From Neocallimastix lanati (nom. inval.) (taxonomy: Eukaryota; Neocallimastigomycota; Neocallimastigomycetes; Neocallimastigales; Neocallimastigaceae): a stretch of 64,000 bases of DNA. The translations under genes were made by a program, and so were the position numbers. Under the pieces are notes generated by a model that was not told where the DNA came from, made no database searches, and saw nothing but the letters and a program-made list of their open reading frames with translations. Below are positions 54,413 through 64,000 of this stretch, piece by piece (position 1 is the first letter of the stretch; each line of letters begins with the position of its first letter). The DNA is taken from the NCBI GenBank assembly GCA_016946835.1, contig JACVTC010000089.1, positions 250,001 to 314,000 on the forward strand, given 5' to 3'.

Positions 54413-55385
54413 TTATTCATCATAGTTTGTTATATTACCATGTCTCCAAGCACTAATTATAGCCTTCACATCTTGGATTTCAATTAAAAATTTATGAATA
54501 TATTTACTTAATTTTCTATGACTAATATTCTTAGCACTCTTAATAATTTCTTCTTCAACTATATTAATTTTGTTCTTTTCAACTATAGCTTGGATTTACC
54601 CTTTTCTTAAAAATCCTTTAGCTTAAGTATATATAGCCAGATTCTTGAGCGCTTCTTCCAATATATAATGGTTCATTTTGTAATAGTTTTTATAAACCTG
54701 ACAAAGTAATCTTTCTTTATTGTTAATATGATTTTGAATAACCATTATATCACCACTAATTTATTCTAATAAACTAGCCATTAAAATTTGAGTCAGACGG
54801 TAAAACAAAGTCCTTCCAAATGAACCAATTTAGATGTTTATATACTTCCAAATACAAAGTTTTTTTCCATAGCCTTATTTTCAACCACTCTTAATTTTAA
54901 AATATCGCAGAAAGTAATTATCAATAAAGTTTGACCATTAACTCTCGCTAAACTATTTTTATTAAATATAGTAAATATTATAATTATAATTATTGTATCA
55001 TTCAATTTATTAAATAATGTTATATCTTAATTAAAATATTAAGTTCTTAAAATTTATTCTTCATGAAGTAAATCTTCAGCAATATTACCTCTTGGGTGAA
55101 GAATAGAACCAATAAAATTACCACCGTTTGAAAGATTATTTTCATGAACAATCTTAACATCACTTTGAAGAATTCTAGTTTCAACAAAAAAAAAATTGAC
55201 TTCTTCACTAAATAATATAATTAAATCATCAATATTTGGAACATTCTTTTTTTACAAATTGGAGCTCTAATTCCACAAATTAACAGAACAATATATTGAA
55301 AAGTTGGAAATTTAGAAATTTAATACTGGAATTTAAATGGCAACACGAACAGTAGAGTTTCCAATAGCAACAATAAGATTTATAT
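54413..55385 (-). pseudogene. Pseudogene of Tudor staphylococcal nuclease (SND1/Tudor-SN)
   Basis: Read on the minus strand with frameshifts. Near 55350-55380 it reads VAIGNSTVRVA. Near 55260-55310 KFPTFQYIVLLICGIRAPIC is followed by VPNIDDLIILFSEE. Near 55050-55210 VETRILQSDVKIVHENN is followed by GNFIGSILHPRGNIAEDLLH. This matches the second staphylococcal-nuclease-like domain of SND1, where the motif is VESRLLQRDVQIILE...LGTILHPNGNI in the human protein. Near 54880-54920 KLRVVENKAMEKN fits the following helix. The end, IQDVKAIISAWRHGNITNYD with a stop at 54413, matches the family C-terminus (…W+YGD-T-DD). At least eight in-frame stops and several shifts cannot be explained by introns. Intact SND1 is an RNA-binding component of stress granules and RNA silencing. 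An intact paralogue elsewhere in the genome is likely. Confidence 0.7.
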
Positions 55386-55982
55386 ATTTAATTTAATGAT
55401 AATTAAAATATATATATATATTATTATTATAATTATCTAACTATCTAATTTCTTTCTCTTGTATTCATTCCCTTGGTTCAATTTCCATGAAACTTCAATC
55501 TTAAAAGATAAAATATATCTATTAAAAATTTAATATTAAGATAAATTAATTATTTATTTAATAATTATGGAATTACAAAATTTAATTTTAATAGTTTTAT
55601 CTTTATTTTACATTTACATAACCCTATTAATAAAAAAAAAAAAAAAGTTAATATATCTTTTATAATAATATTACATTTAATATTAGTACTTTAATAATTA
55701 TTTAAATTTTACTCATAATCATTTCTATCATTTTTTTAAACTTTTATGTAAATCTATACATAAATAATATTTGTTTCACCTTTAATTATCTTTGATTAGA
55801 AATAGAACCATAGTCTCTTACATCGGTAGTTATTGTTCCAACTAAAAGTTTAAAAGATAAACAGGAAAAATTCAAATGCTTTTCATTTATTTTATTTATT
55901 TTCATTTTATTCATATTTATTAATTTATATAGATTTATAATTATATTATATTTTCATTCATATATAATTCTCATTTATATAT

Positions 55983-56041
<59 letters not shown>

Positions 56042-56042
56042 T
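55386..56042. other. Intergenic DNA, possible 5' remnant of the Tudor-SN pseudogene
   Basis: On the minus strand near 55800-55870 a short frame reads VGTITTDVRDYGSISNQR, which may be a further decayed piece of the same gene, but it is too short to assign. From 55976 to 56043 lies a (TTTA)n array of about 17 units that abuts the LTR-like repeat. Confidence 0.4.
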
Positions 56043-56700
56043 TGTTAGAATATGTGAAACATATGAAAAAATAAATATATTGAAACATATTTAAATATAT
56101 ATAATGAATAGGTCACAATGTATTAATATATAGGTATTTAATATAGAATAATTAAGTGCTAATAACTCTATCATAAAATGTATTAATAAAGTTACATAAT
56201 TATTGACTTTTAATTCCTAACTCTTAACAGATTAACAGTCTGACTCTTAAATAGATTCTTAGAAAAAGAATCGTTTGCCCGGCACAATATTATGTCAAAA
56301 GAAAAAAAAATGGAATTTTAAATTATAATGAAAAAATTTAGTCATTATGTCAATTTAAAGAAAACTATTAAAATTGATCGAATATTTGAAATGATCAAAA
56401 TTACAAAATTGAAGAAACTCGTAAAATATAAAAATACTTAATAAAAGAGAATTATCTCATGTAAAATAATTTGATATTTAAGAGAATAAAACACTAGGCT
56501 ATTTATAATGTACTATATTTATACATGAAGAAATCTACTATGCTATAAACTCTTTCCACCTCATGAATATACAAAACACAAATTAATAATATTATTTACA
56601 AACAAAGATTTAAATATATATATTAAACAATGATTATTCATAAACCTCAAAGTATATTACTTAAGCCCTATATATATATATATATATATATTAATATCAA
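56043..56700 (+). repeat. Dispersed LTR-like repeat, copy 3
   Basis: Begins TGTTAGAATATGTGAAACAT, a typical Copia-type LTR start (5' TG), directly after a TTTA array. The first 290 bases align with copy 1 at 13.47 kb: TCACAATGT, GTATTAATAAAGTTACATAA, CTTAACAGATTAACAGTCTG, ACTCTTAAATAGATTCTT, CACAATATTATGTCA. The 3' end is uncertain; similarity to copy 1 fades after about 56400. No PBS, gag or pol is visible next to it. Confidence 0.5.
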
Positions 56701-57161
56701 TAATGGAGGTGACTATGTGTCAGAGATCTCATACAAAATAATTTCAAAAATTATAACACAAATATATAAGGGAGATATAACAGAATGGTAATTCCTAGAA
56801 TGAAATGGGAGCATTAAAACAATAATAGAAATATTAAACCTATCGCGAAATGGGTTTAGATAATAACTAATTTTTCATCTATTTATTTATTTATATATTT
56901 ACTTTTTTTTAATTTTTACAATAGGATTTTTTTTAATTTTTACAATAGGATTTTTTTTACATATTTACAAATTATTTATTATCTTAAAATATTCAAAACT
57001 TTATAAAATTATGAATATCATTATATATAATTTAACCATATTTAAATTATATATAAAAATACGTATTTAAATATATGTATTTGAATCAAAAAAGCTAAAA
57101 AAAAAAAAAATTAATTACATAATAATTAAAAATCAATATAATATAATAAAACTTGTTATTT
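56701..57161. other. Intergenic DNA, 3' of the P2X gene
   Basis: Contains a direct repeat TTTTTTTTAATTTTTACAATAGGA near 56905-56955 (two copies) and a less A/T-rich stretch at 56700-56870 that may belong to the LTR-like element. No gene. Confidence 0.5.
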
Positions 57162-57882
57162 TTAAACTTCATCAGCTGAAGCTGCTTTTTGTCTAATCAT
57201 TTCTTCCTCTTGCATTCTCCTTTTTTCTTCTTTTCTTGCGCTTTTTTCATTATCTCTAATATCTGAAAAGTCATCAGTAATTTCGAACTATTTGTTACGA
57301 ATAATTTATAAACATTGTCATAAAAAAAATATTTATCATATCAAATTTAATAATTCATTATAATAAAATTAATCATATATATCATAAATATAAATTCATA
57401 ATTTGAAATTACCTTATATCTTCTATATACTCCCTTCTCTGGTAATATATATAACATGAGTGATTCTACAACAGTAGATGCTACAGAAAGCATAGCAATT
57501 GAAGCAACAAGATTCATACATAATGCCATAAAATCAAATTGACCAATATTACCTTTCAATAAATTATAAATAATTATATATTATTATCGTTTATTTTCGT
57601 TTTTAATTATTATTATTACTTTTTATTATTTATTAGTATTCACTATGGATTTCTATATAACTAATATTATATATATACCTAATTGAACAAATTTTATTTC
57701 AATTCCATGCCTATTATATTCTATCCATCCGACAGATTCATTTTTAATTTCTTCATCATTATTCAAAGATGATATTACTTTTGAATTAACATGATTGACA
57801 TCAGTTACAAGTTCAAGAACTTTCATTTCTGCGTTCTCAATTAAAGCTTAATTTTTATAATTTTTATAAAATAAAATGAATA

Positions 57883-57922
<40 letters not shown>

Positions 57923-59303
57923 ATAAAAAAAAATTCAAAATAATATTTTTATATATTTACATGGCTTATATTTATATTCAATCAAATTTTGTTTATTATT
58001 ATATTCAATAATAACTACAATCACACAACCAGAATAACGGTATGTTTCTTCATTATTATTTATATCTATTAATTTGTTGAAATGATTTTGTTATTAAATT
58101 TTCGCCATAAATCAAATATCTATATATATTAAAATCATATTAGTTACCATCTAATTTAAAATTAGCAGCATGTAATAAAATATCTATATTAAAAATATCT
58201 CCAGGTTTATCATCACTTCTGATAGTATAACCTTTATATTTTTTTTCATCTGTATCAAAGTAACTTGATTCACCTTCCTCTTCTTTAAGTTTTTTCTCAT
58301 ATTCTTTATTATCCTTTGGGTAAAATTTCCAAATAACATTGTCATCCTTATCTAATAATTCACCATATAATTTACTATTAACTTCTGTAATAGGTAATAA
58401 ATTTCCTCTAATTGTATGTTCTACCATAATCTTATAATTATAAATAATATTATCAAAAAATGAATTTTTGTTTTATTAAATTATTAATATTTAGAAAGTA
58501 TTTTTTTGTATAATTACCGTCATAGGTTCAATATCGGCAACGACATATGAATTAGAAGTTTTGCTGGTTACAGTACGGCATTCTCTCTTTGTAGGTAAAA
58601 ATGGATTACATGAATTGTCATTGGCCGAGTCGCTGTTTTCATATACTAAACTTCTTTCGGTTACTCTAGTTGTAATAAATAAACATCCATCTTGACCTGC
58701 GGGATATACAATTTGTGTAGGACTCCAATAAATCCATTTATATGATTTGGAATTCATTTTATAATCTTCATAATTCTCTTTATAATTATTAGTAACATAA
58801 TCTGGTGTTCTAAGAGTTGTTCTTATAGAACCTATATTATAATTTTCATTTTTATATTTTAAAAATATATATATTTGATATTAATTAAACTTTTTTATTC
58901 AATAAAAAATATTTTTGGATAATACTTACCACCCCCTGGTTCTTCTGTAATTAAATAACGTTGATTAACAATAACCGTATATAAAATATATATAAAAATA
59001 ACAAACATAAAGGTATAGTATGGAATACCTTTTTTTTATTTGTTTTGTTTTGTTTTATTATTATAATTTTTAATTTTTTGATTTTATTATTGTTATTGTT
59101 ATTGTTATTATTTTATTATTGAATAAACAAATAAATAAATATTTTAAATTATTTAATTATATTATTTAGTATTTATATACATTTATATAGAATAAAATAA
59201 AAATACCTAAACGACGATCCATAACTTTAACAACTTTTGGAGTATTATATGTAAACAATTTATCCAAATCTTGATTTTTAAGCTTACTAATAACAACACC
59301 CAT
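57162..59303 (-). CDS. P2X-type ATP-gated cation channel
   Basis: Eight exons (59303-59207, 59028-58930, 58831-58518, 58430-58148, 58065-57961, 57846-57679, 57552-57413, 57287-57162) join in frame to 443 residues, the usual P2X subunit length. The cytosolic N-terminus has FTYNTPKVVKVMDRRLG, containing the conserved Y-x-T-x-K motif. TM1 is about residues 33-52. A large ectodomain follows, with DYV then LFITTRVTERS, MTIMVEHTIRGNL, and GDIFNIDILLHAAN, which aligns with the P2X segment G-D-I-V-x-x-A-G. The pre-TM2 segment YNRHGIEIKFVQLGNIGQFD aligns with the family AYGIRFDIIVFGKAGKFD. TM2 is about 363-390, then YRRYKFE and a charged C-terminal tail. Only four ectodomain cysteines are seen, not the ten of vertebrate P2X. 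P2X trimers open a cation pore on ATP binding and in Dictyostelium sit on the contractile vacuole. They are known in amoebae, algae and some early-branching fungi and are absent from yeasts and moulds. Confidence 0.85.
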
Positions 59304-60283
59304 TTTGTATTATATTAATATGAAATTTTTTTTATCTCTTTACAATAAATTATAATGTAGACTTAATACACTTTTACTCTTCCTTAATTTTAATAAGTAT
59401 TTATATATTTCTTTTTTTTTTTTTTTTTTTCCTTAATATTCTATTTGGTTTTAATGCATATATAGATAATGATAAGTAAATATTTAAATTTAATTTAATA
59501 AAAACATAAAATAGTTTAAAAAAAAAAAAAAATGTAATTTATATTTCAAGTTATTTTATCTCTAAATATGAGATAATTTTTAAAGGAAGTCATATCGTTA
59601 AGTCTCATATCAAAAATAAAATTATTTATATTTAATATATATATAATTATTTAAAAAAGTATAGTTTATATGGTAAATGTTTATTTTACAGGTATAAATA
59701 TTATATTTCTGAAAGAGTTTATTAGTTATTATTTAAATATTTATATTATGTATTATATGGATACAATGTTTTAAAAAGTATAAAATCTTAACCAAAAGAT
59801 AAAAATCTACAATTTATATATATATATATATTATTATCATTATTATCATATATGTCTTACGAAGTATCACAACTTAATGATATTGATAGAAAATTTAAAT
59901 ACTTATATATATTAGTTTTTCCACTGAATAAATTATTTATTTTTATCTATAATAAAATTTTATACCAAATATTTTAAATTTTAATATTTCATAAATACCC
60001 ATTTGATCATAGTTTCCTAATTTTATAATAATTAAATTTTAATTTTTTTAAAATAGTAATAATAATATAAAAAGTCTAAAAAATAATTTTATAATTTAAC
60101 TAATAACCAAAAAAATAAAAAAAAAAAAAAAAGAAAAAATTAAAGAAAAAAAAATAAAATAATATATAAAATAATATATAAAATAATATATAAAAGTGTA
60201 AAGTAAAAATAAAATATGTAGTAAATATTAAATAAGAAAAGAATGAATAAATAAAATAAATAGTAGAATATGAATACAATTAA
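59304..60283. other. A/T-rich intergenic DNA, promoter side of P2X
   Basis: Poly-T at 59410-59430, A-run at 59518-59532, no gene. The minus-strand open frame near 60.14-60.34 kb is low-complexity and overlaps the LINE fragment. Confidence 0.6.
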
Positions 60284-60435
60284 AGTAGTAATCATCGATG
60301 AATGAATGGGAAGAGTCAGAGGCCATTCATCCTCAAAACTCATAATAACGTAGTTTTATAATATTAATGTAAAAAAATTCATGTATTTTTTTATTAAATA
60401 AAGTTTATTCCTATTCTTAAAAAATAATAATAAAA
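60284..60435 (+). mobile_element. LINE 3' fragment
   Basis: Matches the last 150 bases of the LINE copy at 35.75-35.90 kb. Shared are GTAATCATCGATGAATG (GTTATCATCGATGAATGGG there), AGAGGC, ACGTAGTTTTATAATATTA (ACGCACTTTTATAATTTTA there), TTCATGTATTTT and AAATAAAGTTTATTC, followed by an A-rich run. This is a very short, 5'-truncated insertion of the same family. Confidence 0.65.
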
Positions 60436-60908
60436 ATAAAATAAAAAAAAAATAAAAATAAAAATTATAAAATAATGTATGATACATTATACAATCATAT
60501 ACTTATATATATATATATATATATATTCCATTAAACATCAAGAAATATTATACTTTTAATTATAATAAATTATTAAAATTATATATAATAAAAATATTTT
60601 ATTTTTATAAATTTTTTAAAAGTATAATTAAACTTTAAATTATTTGAATAGATAAAAATAACAAATGAAATAATAATAGATATCAATTAAATAAATATTA
60701 ATTAAAATAAATAAATATAAAGGAAAAAATATATTAATTATACTTAGCCAATAATATTGCTATAAATCAAATATCAAAATTTTAATTAATATTTATAATT
60801 TTTTTTCTTTTCATTTTTAGAACTTTATACTCTTTACTATAGTTAGTTATATTTTGAAAAGATCTTTATTATTAAAGATTGTTACTGTAAAAAATAAAAA
60901 ATTTAAAC
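60436..60908. other. A/T-rich intergenic DNA, promoter side of GDI
   Basis: Nothing recognisable beyond A/T-rich sequence and a TA run near 60505-60525. Confidence 0.55.
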
Positions 60909-61388
60909 ATGGTAAATCAAAATAATAATTATAATAAAAAATGATGTTATTTTATAACAATAATCTAGTTAATAATAAAAATGAATATAGTAATATTATT
61001 TTGAAAACATCTAAAAATCAAAAATAAATAAATATGTAATTATAAAATAATAGAAGATATTATGACAAAAATGTATTATATTAAGACTCGAATTATTAGT
61101 ACAAAAAGAAAGAGGAATGGTTATATAATTATTTAAAGTATATTTTAATCATTACTATGAGAAGAAAAATGATAAGTTTATAAATAAAAGCAATTATTTA
61201 TAAATGAGAAATATAAACAAATAATAAATAGAAATATTGTTATTGATTTTATTAATAACTTTAAAAAAAATTAAAATCAAATAATTTTTATGTATATTAA
61301 TAAGAAAATTAATATTCAATATAAATAAATAATATATTTAAAATATAGAAACAACTTAACATTTATTATTTTCCTTTTTTTTATTCTG

Positions 61389-61430
<42 letters not shown>

Positions 61431-63540
61431 CAAAATTATTTAACTATTATTAGCAGTATTGATGTATAAACAAACAAAGGAAATATATATTAATACTTAT
61501 TATTATTTTTTTTTTAATATTTTTGGAATAAAAAAATTAAATAATATATATATATATATATACATAAATATAATTTAAATAATTAAAATATTAATTGTTT
61601 ATATTATAATGCTATTCTCAATTAATTACATTTCATTTAATTCATTATAAATTGTATTTTTATATTTAATTGATTCCTTACATTTAATAATTTATTCAAT
61701 TTTTTTTTATATATATTTAAAATAACAGGATGAGGAATATGATGTCATTGTTCTCGGTACAGGTCTTACCGAATGTATTTTATCAGGTTTACTTTCTGTA
61801 GAAGGAAAGAAAGTACTCCACATGGATAGAAATGATTACTATGGTGGTGAAAGTGCTTCCTTAAACTTAACTCAAGTAAACAAATATTATTATTTTATAT
61901 ATATATATTTGTGTATTATAATTATATTGTAAAAAATTAATTCCAAAAAAAAAAAAATTGTATTAATATATTAATTTAAAATAATCAATAGCTTTACAAA
62001 AAGTTCAGAAACAATGAAGAACCACCAGCTAGTTTAGGTAAAGACCGTGACTACAACGTTGATATTATTCCAAAATTTGCTATGGCTTCTGGTGAATTTG
62101 TCAAAATTCTTGTTTATACCGATGTTACTCGTTACATTGAATTTAAACAAATTTCTGGTTCATATTTCTGTAAGGGTGGTAAGATTGCTAAGGTTCCAAC
62201 TACCCAAATTGAAGCATTCAAAACTCAATTAATCAGTTTATTCGAAAAGAACAGATTAAGAAAGTTCTTTGAATTCTTACAAAAATACAAGGAAGATGAT
62301 CCATCCACTCACCAAGGTTTAGATCTTACCAAGGATACCATGGAAACTGTTTACAGTAAATTCGGTTTAGAACCAGGTACTCAAGATTTCATTGGTCATG
62401 CTTTAGCCCTTCATTTAGAAGAAAGTTATATCCATCAACCAGCTAAAGAAACTATTGAAAAGATTCTTTTATACCTTTACTCTATGAATAGATACGGTAA
62501 GAGTCCATATATTTACCCAATGTATGGTTTAGGTGAATTACCACAAGGATTTGCTAGGTAATATATTTTGTCAATAAATTAGTTAAAAATAATAAAAATA
62601 ATAATAACTTTAAATGAATGAATAAATTAATAATTATATTTATATAATAATAACAAACAATTTAAATGAATATTTTAAAAATAATATTAAAATAATAGAT
62701 TAAGTGCTATCTATGGTGGTACTTACATGCTCGACAAGCCAATTGATGAAATTGTTTACAATGAACAAGGTGAGGTTATTGGTGTTAAGAGTCAAGGTGA
62801 AGTTGCTAAATGTAAGGCCGTTATTTGTGATCCATCTTATGTCACTAACAAAGTTAGAAAGACTGGCCAAGTTATCAGAGCTATCTGTATTCTTAACCAC
62901 CCAATTCCAAATACTGATAATGTTGATTCTGTACAACTTATTATTCCACAAAACCAAGTTCAAAGAAAACATGGTAAATATATAAATATATATATATATA
63001 TATAAATATAATGTATATATGAATAAATTATATACCTCAATAATAGAAAATATTAATTGGTGTTTATTATTATTTTTTTTTTACATACAAAAGATATTTA
63101 CATTGCTTCCGTTTCTTCAGCTCACAGTGTCTGTGCTAAGGACTATTTCATAGCCATTGTTAGTACTATTGTTGAAACTGATAACCCAGAAAAGGAAATT
63201 GAACCAGGACTTAATCTTTTAGGTGATATCACTGAAAAGTAAGTTATATATTAAGTATATATAAATATATATATATATATAAATTTAATAACTATTAATA
63301 TTAATAAATTTTTATAAATTAATTAAAAATTTTAGGTTCGTTTACATTTCTGATCTTTATGAACCATTAGAAGATGGTTCTAAGGATAAGGTTTATATTT
63401 CTAAGTCATATGATGCCACAACTCACTTCGAAACTGTTTGTGATGATGTCAAGGACATTTATAAAAGATACATGGGTAAAGATTTAAATTTCGAAGGAAA
63501 GGTTAAGCGTGGTGATGAAGAAGAAGTTAACGCTATGTAA
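60909..63540 (+). CDS. GDI1: Rab GDP-dissociation inhibitor
   Basis: Exons 61729-61875, 61992-62557, 62699-62973, 63094-63238 and 63336-63540 join in frame, beginning [20 protein letters not shown]. That is the GDI N-terminus without its Met. GDIs start M-D/N-E-E-Y-D-V, so a first exon ending in ATG at a GT donor is needed. ATG at 60909-60911 followed by GTAAAT fits and leaves an 817-base intron. An ATG before GTTATA near 61117 is a weaker alternative. The whole protein would be 446 residues, the normal size. Conserved signatures include the [25 protein letters not shown]-fold-like start split over motifs, [44 protein letters not shown] and the C-terminal YISDLYEP. It extracts GDP-bound Rab proteins from membranes and recycles them, and it is essential in fungi. 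Lack of the REP-type insert separates it from Rab escort protein. Confidence 0.93.
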
Positions 63541-63796
63541 AAAGATTTCAAGTATTGAATCAATAAAAATTTAAAATTTTAATTTTCATTTTTTAAAAAG
63601 CCAAAATATATTTATAATCAAAAATTAAAAAGGGAAAAAGAAAAAATAAAAAACAAAAAAAATAATAATAATGAAAAAGATATTAGAAATTTAATAAATT
63701 TAATTTTTTAAACATAATATTTTCTTATAATAAAATACAAATTTAAAAAAAATAATATATATATATATATATTAAACGAATGAACTGATGAATCTT

Positions 63797-63832
<36 letters not shown>

Positions 63833-64000
63833 AGTCAAAGAAAAAAAAATAATCAATTAAGAATAAAATAAAATAGTTCATGTAAAATAAAATAAACAAA
63901 AATAAGAAAAAACATGTAAAACTAAAAATTGCATAATAATAAAATATAAATAAATAAATAATCATAAAATCAAATTATATAATTTTATATTTAATGTAAA
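63541..64000. other. 3' flank of GDI
   Basis: A/T-rich with AATAAA-like motifs shortly after the GDI stop (TCAATAAAAATTTAAAA near 63558), a TA run near 63755 and a poly-A run at 63800-63829. No gene before the window ends. Confidence 0.55.

Noticed and set aside
61117-61122. ATG before GTTATA as first exon of GDI
   Set aside because: Weaker donor than GTAAAT at 60912; kept only as an alternative.
63750-63780. Telomere or centromere-type repeat
   Set aside because: Only a short TA run and poly-A; no G-rich telomeric unit anywhere in the window.

Overview
This is a eukaryotic, extremely A/T-rich window. Intergenic DNA is almost pure A/T with long homopolymers and AAT/AAAT microsatellites, and genes are broken by many short GT-AG introns. 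Fungal-type CBM1 cellulose-binding modules and pectin-degrading enzymes, together with this base composition, point to an anaerobic gut fungus (Neocallimastigomycota). That assignment is inference from composition and gene content, not from a marker gene. All exon models were built by eye from GT-AG boundaries and frame continuity.

Layout. 1-7.6 kb: repeats, including a LINE tail at 1.68-2.05 kb. 7.6-9.0 kb: three-exon gene of unknown function (+). 10.3-13.1 kb: decayed LINE (non-LTR) retrotransposon carrying a huge AAT expansion. 13.4-14.7 kb: dispersed LTR-like repeat. 15.8-18.0 kb: PROPPIN/WIPI autophagy protein (+). 18.6-19.0 kb: composite TAG minisatellite. 22.8-24.1 kb: CBM1-CE12 rhamnogalacturonan acetylesterase (+). 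26.1-28.1 kb: two decayed coding regions. 31.9-34.1 kb: RS-domain RRM protein (+). 35.15-35.94 kb: 5'-truncated LINE with poly(A) tail. 36.7-40.0 kb: three-part rhamnogalacturonan lyase (PL4)-CBM1-CE12 enzyme (-). 44.8-47.1 kb: two-thioredoxin-domain protein disulfide isomerase ending in KDEL (+). 47.7-53.7 kb: 13-exon kelch-repeat protein (+). 54.4-55.4 kb: pseudogene of Tudor staphylococcal nuclease (SND1/Tudor-SN) (-). 56.0-56.7 kb: another copy of the LTR-like repeat. 57.2-59.3 kb: eight-exon P2X-type ATP-gated channel (-). 60.3 kb: LINE 3' fragment. 60.9-63.5 kb: Rab GDP-dissociation inhibitor (+).

Two themes link genes. The two secreted enzymes at 22.8 and 36.7 kb should act together on acetylated rhamnogalacturonan I of plant pectin: the esterase removes acetyl groups and the lyase cuts the backbone, while CBM1 anchors them to cellulose. 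Several other genes (GDI, PDI, PROPPIN, P2X) serve the endomembrane system, but they are single housekeeping genes and not an evident cluster.

The most unusual items are the P2X receptor in a fungus, the lyase-esterase fusion, the Tudor-SN pseudogene, and the LINE fragment with about 136 uninterrupted AAT units.
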